Program-made: the position numbers and the translations under genes
Source of the DNA: Anaerolentibacter hominis
GTDB taxonomy: Bacteria > Bacillota > Clostridia > Lachnospirales > Lachnospiraceae
NCBI RefSeq assembly: GCF_032380675.1
Contig: NZ_JAWDIX010000001.1
Location: 434,001 to 498,000, forward strand
Length of the DNA: 64,000 bases
Reading direction: 5' to 3'
Notes under the pieces: generated by a model
Databases searched by the model: none
Told to the model about the DNA's origin: nothing
Seen by the model: the letters and a program-made list of their open reading frames with translations, nothing else
Shown here: positions 42,376 through 50,025 of the stretch, one piece after another
Layout: every line of letters starts with the position of its first letter
How positions within the stretch are numbered: the stretch's first letter is position 1

Positions 42376-45291
42376 ATGATTGAAGATATATATGAGTTGA
42401 TACAAAAGGAAGAGCTTAAGGACTTGAACAGCACCGGATATCTGTACCGGCATAAAAAGACAAAGGCACGTGTGGCTGTGATCAGCAACGAGGATGAGAA
42501 TAAAGTGTTCTCAATCGGGTTTCGTACTCCTCCGGCAGATTCCACCGGGGTTCCGCATATTATTGAACACTCTGTTCTCTGCGGCTCCAGGGATTTTCCT
42601 GTGAAAGATCCTTTTGTGGAACTGGTGAAGGGTTCTTTAAACACCTTTTTAAATGCCATGACGTATCCGGATAAAACAATTTATCCGGTTGCAAGCTGTA
42701 ATGATAAAGATTTTCAGAATCTGATGCACGTATACCTGGACGCGGTTTTCTATCCTAAGATTTATGAGAGGGAAGAAATCTTTAAGCAGGAGGGCTGGCA
42801 CTACGAGCTGGAGAATGAAGCTGGAGAACTGAAATACAATGGCGTGGTTTATAATGAGATGAAAGGCGTGTTTTCATCACCGGAAGAAAAACTGGCCCGG
42901 ATGACCATGCAGGCACTGTTCCCAGACACCTGTTATGGCAATGAATCCGGCGGGGAGCCGTCCTGTATCCCGGATCTGACCTACGAGCAGTTTTTGAACT
43001 TCCACAAAACCTATTATCATCCGTCCAACAGTTACATTTACCTGTACGGGAATATGGATGTGGAGGAAAAACTGGCCTGGATAGACGAACACTATTTGAG
43101 CAGATTTGAATACCTGGATGTGGATTCTGCTATTCAGATGCAGAAACCCTTTGGGACGATGAGAGAAATGCTGGACACATATTCTATTTCCGCCAAGGAA
43201 GAGACGGCGCATAAGACTTATTTGAGCTTTAACGCGGTTGTGGATACCAGCCTGAACAAAGAACTTTATCTGGCCTGGGATGTGCTGGATTATGCTCTGG
43301 TGGGAGCACCCGGAGCCCCGGTGAAACAAGCGCTTCTTGATGCGGGAATCGGGGATGATGTAATGAGTGATTACTCCAATTCCACGTTACAGCCCACTTA
43401 TTCCATTATTGCTAAAAATGCCGACACAGAGCAGAAGGAGACTTTTTACTCCTGTATACGCAGCACATTGGAAGAACTGTCGGAACAGGGACTGAATAAG
43501 AAAACACTGCTGGCTGCTTTGAATCTGTACGAATTCCGGTTCCGGGAGGGCGATTTCGGCTCTTATCCCAAGGGACTGATGTACGGGATTCAGATGCTGG
43601 ACAGCTGGCTCTATGATGATATGAAACCATTCCTTCACCTGGAGGCTGGTGAGACATTTGCGAAAATGCGGGAACTGGTGGAGACAGATTATTTTGAACG
43701 GCTGATTGACACATGGCTGTTAAACAATCCTCATACCGCGCTGATTATAGCAGAGCCGGAACAGGGCCTGACTGATAAAATAGAAGAAAAGGTGAAGGAG
43801 GAGCTGGCCGCTTATAAAGCGGAACTTTCCGCAGCGGAGCTCACAGCGCTTGCAGAAGCCACCAGAGCCCTAAAACAATACCAGGAGGAAGAGGATTCCC
43901 AGGAGGAACTGGCCTGTATACCCCTTCTTACAAGAGAAGATATAGCGAAGGATACACAGCCGCTATATAATGAAGAGAGAACGATTGGCGATACGCCGCT
44001 GCTATACCACGATGTCTCAACAAATGGGATTGCCTATCTGAAACTGCTGTTTGATGTGACGGACCTGCCGGAGGATCTGATCCCCTATGCCGGTATTCTG
44101 CCCTATCTGCTGGCTAAGCTGAATACAGAGAATTATACGTATCAGGATTTGTCCAATGAAATTAATATTCATACCGGGGGTACCAGAGCGGATGTCCGGT
44201 GTTACGCAAAAGAGGGTGTCTTATCGGCCAAAATGGAGGTAAGCGTGAAAATCCTGTATCCGGAGCTGGAAGCTGGCTCCGGCCTGCTGACGGAATTGAT
44301 CACGAAGACCAGAATCGACGATGAAAAGAGACTGCGGGAAATTATACTGGAACTGAAATCCAAGCTGCAGATGCGTCTGGAGAGCAATGGCCATCTTACA
44401 TCGGTTGTCCGCGGCGGTTCCTACCACAGCCAGTTGATGCGGTATCAGGATATGGTAGATGGGATCGCTCTCTACCGGGTTCTGGAGGATCTGTGCCGGA
44501 ATTTTGATCAGAAAAAAGATAAATTCATGGAGCAGCTTCGTTCTCTCTATAGCGGAATCTTTACGCAGAAGCGGCTGATGGTAAGCCTGACCTGTGATGT
44601 GGAGGGACTGAATGCGGCGGGACCTGTTCTGGAAAAGATGATCCGGGGACTGGGCGCGCAGGATACTCTGCCGGTAAGAGGGGCGGATTCTCCTTTGTCT
44701 GTTCCTGAAACAAATGAAGGATTCCTGACTTCCGGTCAGGTACAATATGTGGCAAGAGTCGGGAATTTTAAAGAGGCCGGTTTTGACTATACCGGTTCTA
44801 TGATGGTGCTGCGTATGATTTTAAGCTACGATTACCTGTGGAATAACATCAGGGTAAAGGGCGGTGCGTACGGCTGTATGAGCGGCTTCGGGAGAACAGG
44901 AAATGCATTTCTGGTATCTTACCGAGATCCGAATCTGGAGCGGACGAATGAGGTGTTTGAAGGGGTCGGTGACTATCTTGCACAGTATGAGTGTACAGAG
45001 CGGGATATGACCAGAAATATCATTGGAACCATCAGCAATCTGGATACTCCTCTCACCCCTGCCGGAAAGGGCAGCCGTTCTATGACAGCTTATTTGTCCG
45101 GGCTTACTAAGGAAGACTACCAGCAGGAAAGAGATGAACTGCTGGCGACGGATAGTGAAGCGATCCGCAGACTGGCCGGGCCTATGAAAGCTGTGCTGGA
45201 TCAGCACTATATCTGTGTGGTTGGAAATGAAAAGAAACTGGAAGAACAGAAAGAACTGTTCCATGTTCTTGCGCCTCTGCACGAAGGTTAA
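42376..45291 (+). CDS. M16C metallopeptidase (presequence-protease-like)
   Basis: Large zinc peptidase of the insulinase family, about 971 aa. Two M16 halves form a clamshell. The inverted zinc motif HxxEH is in PHIIEHSVLCGS near residues 59-70, with the third ligand Glu in the KGVF region about 80 residues later. The family sequence FRTPPADSTGVPH and SFLNAMTYPDKT-like segments are clear. ATG 42376 gives the family start (IEDIYELIQ); ATG 42364 and an upstream extension to 42235 lack good sites. Likely degrades peptides in the cytoplasm or at the surface; no signal peptide is seen. Confidence 0.9.
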   Translation: MIEDIYELIQKEELKDLNSTGYLYRHKKTKARVAVISNEDENKVFSIGFRTPPADSTGVPHIIEHSVLCGSRDFPVKDPFVELVKGSLNTFLNAMTYPDKTIYPVASCNDKDFQNLMHVYLDAVFYPKIYEREEIFKQEGWHYELENEAGELKYNGVVYNEMKGVFSSPEEKLARMTMQALFPDTCYGNESGGEPSCIPDLTYEQFLNFHKTYYHPSNSYIYLYGNMDVEEKLAWIDEHYLSRFEYLDVDSAIQMQKPFGTMREMLDTYSISAKEETAHKTYLSFNAVVDTSLNKELYLAWDVLDYALVGAPGAPVKQALLDAGIGDDVMSDYSNSTLQPTYSIIAKNADTEQKETFYSCIRSTLEELSEQGLNKKTLLAALNLYEFRFREGDFGSYPKGLMYGIQMLDSWLYDDMKPFLHLEAGETFAKMRELVETDYFERLIDTWLLNNPHTALIIAEPEQGLTDKIEEKVKEELAAYKAELSAAELTALAEATRALKQYQEEEDSQEELACIPLLTREDIAKDTQPLYNEERTIGDTPLLYHDVSTNGIAYLKLLFDVTDLPEDLIPYAGILPYLLAKLNTENYTYQDLSNEINIHTGGTRADVRCYAKEGVLSAKMEVSVKILYPELEAGSGLLTELITKTRIDDEKRLREIILELKSKLQMRLESNGHLTSVVRGGSYHSQLMRYQDMVDGIALYRVLEDLCRNFDQKKDKFMEQLRSLYSGIFTQKRLMVSLTCDVEGLNAAGPVLEKMIRGLGAQDTLPVRGADSPLSVPETNEGFLTSGQVQYVARVGNFKEAGFDYTGSMMVLRMILSYDYLWNNIRVKGGAYGCMSGFGRTGNAFLVSYRDPNLERTNEVFEGVGDYLAQYECTERDMTRNIIGTISNLDTPLTPAGKGSRSMTAYLSGLTKEDYQQERDELLATDSEAIRRLAGPMKAVLDQHYICVVGNEKKLEEQKELFHVLAPLHEG

Positions 45292-45303
45292 ACAGAGTAT
45301 CTG

Positions 45304-45343
45304 GCGTATTGCTGTTTGGAGATAACTCAAAACAGCGATACGC
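45304..45343 (+). terminator. hairpin after the M16C gene
   Basis: GCGTATTGCTGTTT pairs with AAACAGCGATACGC (one mismatch). No T run follows, so it may act as a 3'-end stabiliser. The family B repeat copy 2 starts 10 nt later. Confidence 0.55.
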
Positions 45344-45352
45344 GTGTATAAT

Positions 45353-45537
45353 TCAAGTACGCCTCGGCGTACTTGCTGCGAGCCGCCCGTCATGCGTTGC
45401 ATGACATAATACATCTGTGCGGCTCTGCAATCCACCGGAGGCTTTATCTTGGAAGGAGAATGGGCTCCCACCATGACGAATTTGTTATTTACTCACCACC
45501 TATAGAGGTGGGAGTCTTATCTACTTCCAAGATAAAA
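45353..45537 (+). repeat. structured 185-nt dispersed repeat, family B, copy 2
   Basis: Best-folded copy. The stem TTTATCTTGGAAG / CTTCCAAGATAAA is a perfect 13 bp. The inner CTCCCACC/GGTGGGAG stem is perfect, and GTCATGC-GTT-GCATGAC and CAAGTACGC-CTCG-GCGTACTTG are perfect hairpins. An alternative CCACCT-ATAG-AGGTGG hairpin competes with the inner stem, so the RNA could switch between two folds. It lies in sense orientation 61 nt after the peptidase stop and 31 nt before the era start. Confidence 0.85.
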
Positions 45538-45568
45538 TACTGCCCTTAACGGGAAAGGAAATAGGATT

Positions 45569-46477
45569 ATGCAAATGAGCAATAAATTTAAATCCGGGTT
45601 TGTTACGATTATCGGCAGACCGAATGTAGGGAAATCGACGCTGATGAACCAGCTGATCGGTCAGAAAATAGCGATTACGTCCAACAAACCCCAGACGACA
45701 CGCAACCGTATCCAGACGGTGTATACCTGTGAGGAGGGGCAGATCATTTTTCTGGACACCCCTGGTATCCACAAGGCTAAAAATAAGCTGGGCGAATACA
45801 TGGTCGCAGTGGCGGAACGTACGCTGAATGAGGTAGATGTTATATTATGGCTGGTGGAGCCGGAAACCTTTGTGGGAGCCGGGGAACGCCATATTGCAGA
45901 GCAGCTCTCAAGAACAGATACACCGGTTTTGCTGGTTATAAATAAAATAGATACGGTGAAAAAAGAGAAGATCCTGGAAGTGATCCAGACGTATAAGGAT
46001 ATCTGCCATTTTCAGGAAATACTGCCTGTTTCAGCCCTGACCGGGGAGAATAAAGAAGAACTTTTAAAGGCAATCTTTCATTATCTGGAAAATGGCCCTA
46101 TGTTCTATGACGAGGATACGATTACAGATCAGCCGGAACGGCAGATTGTGGCAGAGCTGATCCGGGAGAAGGCCCTTCGCCTTATGAAGGATGAGATTCC
46201 TCATGGGATTGCTGTTTCCATCGAGAGTATGAAGGAGCGCAGCCGGGGGAATATGATGGACATACAGGCTACCATTGTCTGTGAGCGGGATTCCCATAAA
46301 GGGATGATCATCGGCAAACAGGGTACAATGCTGAAAAAGATTGGTACACAGGCGAGAGTGGAGATAGAAAACCTGCTGGATATGAAGGTGAATCTTCAGC
46401 TCTGGGTAAAAGTGAAAAAAGATTGGCGGGACAGCGATTTTTTGCTGAAAAATTTCGGATTCCGGGAAGATGAATAA
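45569..46477 (+). CDS. era: GTPase Era
   Basis: Ribosome-assembly GTPase that binds 16S rRNA, 302 aa. G1 is GRPNVGKST near 16-24, G3 is DTPG, and G4 is NKID. A C-terminal KH domain contains GMIIGKQGTMLKKIG near 246-260. ATG 45569 follows AAAGGAAATAGG. The order era-yqzL-recO is conserved in Firmicutes and seen here. Confidence 0.96.
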   Translation: MQMSNKFKSGFVTIIGRPNVGKSTLMNQLIGQKIAITSNKPQTTRNRIQTVYTCEEGQIIFLDTPGIHKAKNKLGEYMVAVAERTLNEVDVILWLVEPETFVGAGERHIAEQLSRTDTPVLLVINKIDTVKKEKILEVIQTYKDICHFQEILPVSALTGENKEELLKAIFHYLENGPMFYDEDTITDQPERQIVAELIREKALRLMKDEIPHGIAVSIESMKERSRGNMMDIQATIVCERDSHKGMIIGKQGTMLKKIGTQARVEIENLLDMKVNLQLWVKVKKDWRDSDFLLKNFGFREDE

Positions 46478-46664
46478 CCGGAAGGCTGTGGTCTGGCATA
46501 TAACAATAGAAGAAAAAGGACTGTAGATTTTCTTGAGGAACCGTCTGATTTATGTTTCAAAATCCTCTTTTTTGGGAATCCTATTACATAGCAGAAACTG
46601 CCCGGAACGATTGTGATTTTGTATCGTTTTGAATCGGCGCAGATTCAAAAAGGGGGAAATAGGG

Positions 46665-46844
46665 ATGAAACAATCAGAATACTGGAATAACTTTGAAAAG
46701 ACCGGAAATGTTCAGGCGTATTTAAAATATCTGGCCTGCACTCAGGAAGAGCATACAGCCTGTGAAAGAGGTGGCACAAATAGTGGGAACGGCAGATACC
46801 GTAACACTGACGGGGATTATTTTAAAAACATCACCCGTGGGTGA
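46665..46844 (+). CDS. YqzL-like small protein overlapping recO
   Basis: A 59-aa protein opening SEYWNNFEKTGNVQAYLKYL, which is the W-x-x-F-x-x-TG-x-x-x-AYL pattern of YqzL-type proteins found between era and recO in Firmicutes. AAAGGGGG precedes ATG 46665. The C-terminal half overlaps the start of recO in another frame by 60-80 nt and is probably not conserved. Function unknown. Standard gene finders may miss it because of size and overlap. Confidence 0.65.
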   Translation: MKQSEYWNNFEKTGNVQAYLKYLACTQEEHTACERGGTNSGNGRYRNTDGDYFKNITRG

Positions 46845-47535
46845 GAGGGACCGCAGAGTTGTGTTGCTGTCAAAAGAACGGGGGAAAATATCTGCATTTG
46901 CCAAAGGGGCAAGAAGGCAGGACAGCCAGCTGCTGGGAACTGTGCAGCAGTTTTCTTTCGGCAGTTTCCGGGTCATAGCGGGAAGAGGGTCCTATTATCA
47001 GATAATCGGCGCAGAAATACAGAACTACTTTACCGAGCTTCGGGATGACCTTGTTAAAATATGTTATGGTACGTATTTTTGCGAACTGGCCGATTATTAT
47101 ACAAGGGAAAATCTTCCAGCGATGGAAATGATGAAATTACTGTATCAGTCACTGAGGGCATTGTCGGTGCCCTCTCTTCCTATGCGGCTGGTACGGTACA
47201 TATATGAACTGCGGATGATTCAGCTCAACGGGGAAGCGCCGCAGGTATTTCACTGTGTCAAGTGCGGGAGTGAGGAGCATCTGCACGTTTTTTCCTGCAG
47301 GGAAGGGGGCCTGCTCTGTGCGGACTGCCAGGCCGGGCATCCTGACAGCCTGCCTGTTTCGGACAGCGCTGTCTATACCATGCAGTTTATATTGGCGACC
47401 CCTATCGAAAAACTGTATACCTTTACAGTGGCGGAGGATGTGCTGGAGGAACTGAGGCAGGTGATGGGACATTACTATGATATGTATGTGGACGCTAAAT
47501 TCAAATCCCTGGAGATGCTGGAGGGAATGGAGTAA
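46762..47535 (+). CDS. recO: DNA repair protein RecO
   Basis: Recombination mediator that loads RecA with RecF/RecR, 257 aa as given. An N-terminal OB fold (about 8-85; DTVTLTGIILKTSPVGERDRRVVLL in pieces) precedes a helical domain and a C4 zinc site (C-x2-C in FHCVKCG near 165-171, C near 180, C-x2-C in LCADC near 188-192). The start is uncertain: GTG 46762 and GTG 46783 are both in frame. The second has AAAGAGGTGG at good spacing and matches the usual family length. Confidence 0.9.
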   Translation: MKEVAQIVGTADTVTLTGIILKTSPVGERDRRVVLLSKERGKISAFAKGARRQDSQLLGTVQQFSFGSFRVIAGRGSYYQIIGAEIQNYFTELRDDLVKICYGTYFCELADYYTRENLPAMEMMKLLYQSLRALSVPSLPMRLVRYIYELRMIQLNGEAPQVFHCVKCGSEEHLHVFSCREGGLLCADCQAGHPDSLPVSDSAVYTMQFILATPIEKLYTFTVAEDVLEELRQVMGHYYDMYVDAKFKSLEMLEGME

Positions 47536-47539
47536 GTAA

Positions 47540-47665
47540 GAATGAAAAGTGAAGAATGAAGAACGAATGAAAAGTGAAGAATGAAGAACGAATGAAAAGT
47601 GAAGAATGAAGAAGAAATGAATAATGAAAAGCGAAGAGTGAAGAACGAAAAGTAAGAGGGAAGAG
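47540..47665 (+). repeat. 25-bp tandem repeat after recO
   Basis: GAATGAAAAGTGAAGAATGAAGAAC is present three times head to tail (47540-47614, last copy with one change). It is followed by about 50 bp of decayed copies (AATAATGAAAAGCGAAGAGTGAAG). It is purine-rich on the coding strand and starts 5 nt after the recO stop. It has the look of slippage-prone DNA, not a CRISPR, since there are no spacers. Confidence 0.85.
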
Positions 47666-47763
47666 TGTGTGAGAGTTGCAGCATTGCTGGTTTTTGTTGC
47701 AAATATTCCGGGCCTCGGTTACAATGAGAAAGCGAATGTTTGTGGATATGGGAGGGTGAGAGA

Positions 47764-48372
47764 TTGAAGAAATATCTTCTATGTGCTGTCTTTGCAGTTA
47801 TGATTTTTGCTCTTTCTGGCTGTTCCGGAAAGATTGAAGAATTATCGGCTAAGGATGTACAAAATAATACGATATTAATTAAAACGGATGGGACGATCCA
47901 GAGCGCTGTCATAGAGGAGTTTGATGAGAACAGCTATAAGGAAGAAGAACTGAAACAATATATTGAAGAGATGCTCCTGGCGTTTAATTCACAGAACGGG
48001 GAAGGTTCGGTTGGACTAAAGGATCTGGATGTTCAGGATACCAATGCGGTTATGGTTCTGCAGTACAAGGATGCCCAGAGCTACAGCCTGTTTAATCAGA
48101 TGGATCTGGAGATTGCTGCTGCCGGTGAGAGCGGGGCCCTTACTCTGCCTGATACGTTTATTACGGCGAAAAAGGGTGAGACGGCCGGGGCTGCAGACGC
48201 TCTTTCCGATAAAAATGCCAAAGTTGCCAAAATCGGTACTCCGCTGGAGGGCGAAAATCCCTACCAGGTGATGGTGGAGGGGAAGATTACCCACTATGCC
48301 GGAGGCACGCCGGTGGATGAGCATACGATCAGTGCGGATGCTTCAGGCGATACTGTTATTGTATTTAAATAA
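47764..48372 (+). CDS. putative lipoprotein
   Basis: A 202-aa lipoprotein. The signal peptide runs KKYLLCAVFAVMIFALSGC with lipid Cys at about residue 20. The mature part is acidic with an alternating pattern and no recognised family. TTG at 47764 is the likely start because GGGAGGGTGAG sits 7-8 nt before it; the in-frame extension to 47740 has no site. It stands alone between recO and glyS. Confidence 0.78.
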   Translation: MKKYLLCAVFAVMIFALSGCSGKIEELSAKDVQNNTILIKTDGTIQSAVIEEFDENSYKEEELKQYIEEMLLAFNSQNGEGSVGLKDLDVQDTNAVMVLQYKDAQSYSLFNQMDLEIAAAGESGALTLPDTFITAKKGETAGAADALSDKNAKVAKIGTPLEGENPYQVMVEGKITHYAGGTPVDEHTISADASGDTVIVFK

Positions 48373-48407
48373 GTAAGAATATAGATCAATTAGGAGAGGT
48401 TAAAGTA

Positions 48408-49796
48408 ATGGAAAAAACAATGGACAAAATCGTAGCGCTGGCGAAAGCAAGAGGATTTGTATATCCGGGTTCCGAGATTTACGGCGGACTTGCGAATACC
48501 TGGGATTACGGGAATTTGGGTGTGGAACTGAAAAATAATGTGAAGAAGGCATGGTGGTCCAAATTTATTCAGGAAAACCCTTATAATGTGGGTGTGGACT
48601 GCGCAATCCTGATGAACCCCCAGACATGGGTTGCATCCGGCCATCTGGGCGGCTTTTCTGATCCTCTGATGGACTGCAAGGAGTGTAAGGAGCGTTTCCG
48701 CGCCGATAAGCTGATTGAAGACTATATGGCGGAAAATGGGATTGCCCTGGAAGGAAGCGTAGATTCCTGGTCCAATGAAGAGATGGAGAAATACATTACT
48801 GAGCACAGTATTGCGTGTCCCAGCTGCGGGAAACACAATTTTACGGATATCCGCCAGTTTAATCTGATGTTCAAAACATTTCAGGGTGTTACGGAAGATG
48901 CAAAGAATGTCGTTTATCTTCGTCCGGAGACCGCACAGGGAATCTTTGTGAACTTTAAAAATGTACAGAGAACTTCCAGAAAGAAGATTCCATTTGGAAT
49001 CGGCCAGATCGGCAAGTCTTTCCGAAATGAGATTACTCCGGGTAACTTTACCTTCCGTACCAGGGAATTTGAGCAGATGGAGCTGGAGTTTTTCTGTGAG
49101 CCGGATACGGATCTGGAATGGTTCGCATACTGGAAACAGTTCTGTATTGACTGGCTGACAAACCTGGGTATGAAGAAGGAAGAAATGCGTGTGAGAGATC
49201 ATGATCAGGCAGAGCTATCTTTCTACAGCAAGGCCACTTCTGATATTGAATATTTATTCCCATTTGGCTGGGGCGAACTCTGGGGTATTGCCGATCGGAC
49301 CAACTACGACCTTTCCAGGCATCAGGAAGTATCCAAAGAGGATATGAGTTACTTTGACGATGAGAAGAAGGAAAAATATATTCCGTATGTTGTGGAGCCT
49401 TCCCTGGGAGCAGACCGTGTGACGCTTGCATTTTTATGTGGTGCTTATGACGAGGAAGAGATCGGGGACGGAGATGTACGTACGGTTCTTCATTTCCATC
49501 CGGCGCTTGCCCCTGTGAAAATCGGTGTTCTGCCTCTTTCTAAAAAACTGGGTGATAGGGCGGAAAAGGTATATCTTGATCTGTGTAAATACTGGAACTG
49601 TGAATACGATGACAGAGGCAATATTGGCAAGAGATACAGAAGGCAGGATGAAATCGGCACGCCTTATTGTGTGACCTATGATTTCGATTCGGAAGAAGAC
49701 GGTATGGTTACTGTCCGTGACCGGGATACGATGGAACAGGAAAGAGTGAAAATCCAGGATTTGAAAGCTTATTTTGATGAGAAATTAGCTTTTTAG
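48408..49796 (+). CDS. glyS: glycyl-tRNA synthetase (alpha2 type)
   Basis: Class II synthetase charging tRNA-Gly, 462 aa. The N-terminus GFVYPGSEIYGGLANTWDYG (about 16-35), motif 2 (FRNEITPGNFTFRTREFEQME, about 206-226, in pieces) and motif 3 (EPSLGADRV near 331-339) are intact. The C-terminal anticodon domain follows. GGAGAGG precedes ATG 48408. This is the single-chain dimeric enzyme, not the tetrameric GlyQS. No T-box was found in the 35-bp gap upstream. Confidence 0.95.
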   Translation: MEKTMDKIVALAKARGFVYPGSEIYGGLANTWDYGNLGVELKNNVKKAWWSKFIQENPYNVGVDCAILMNPQTWVASGHLGGFSDPLMDCKECKERFRADKLIEDYMAENGIALEGSVDSWSNEEMEKYITEHSIACPSCGKHNFTDIRQFNLMFKTFQGVTEDAKNVVYLRPETAQGIFVNFKNVQRTSRKKIPFGIGQIGKSFRNEITPGNFTFRTREFEQMELEFFCEPDTDLEWFAYWKQFCIDWLTNLGMKKEEMRVRDHDQAELSFYSKATSDIEYLFPFGWGELWGIADRTNYDLSRHQEVSKEDMSYFDDEKKEKYIPYVVEPSLGADRVTLAFLCGAYDEEEIGDGDVRTVLHFHPALAPVKIGVLPLSKKLGDRAEKVYLDLCKYWNCEYDDRGNIGKRYRRQDEIGTPYCVTYDFDSEEDGMVTVRDRDTMEQERVKIQDLKAYFDEKLAF

Positions 49797-49898
49797 GATA
49801 AAGCTTGTCCTCTTTGTTCAGAATAGTAGGAGTATTTCCGGGACTAGTTGGCATAATTGTATAAAAATAAAAAATTACTTTTCTTGGAAAAATTATTA

Positions 49899-50025
49899 TG
49901 CTATAATACGATTTAGTGACTCAATACTAATCCTAATCCGTAGATATGAGTCGATTCCTTATTAAATAAGGACAAGCAGGGTGTTTGTCCGGTATTACAA
50001 TGATTAATAGGAGGTAATATTTAGA
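49899..50025 (+). promoter_or_regulatory. promoter and structured leader of ppdK
   Basis: An extended -10 (TGCTATAAT, 49899-49907) precedes a leader of about 110 nt. GACTC...GAGTC pair around an AT-rich loop (49919-49954). CCTTATT/ATAAGG and GGACAA...TTGTCC form further short stems before the AGGAGG site. It does not match a riboswitch I know. Confidence 0.55.

Noticed and set aside
47540..47665. possible CRISPR array
   Set aside because: The 25-bp units are head to tail with no spacers, and no cas genes are present.
48373..48407. T-box before glyS
   Set aside because: The gap is 35 bp and no AGGGTGG-ACCGCG element is present.
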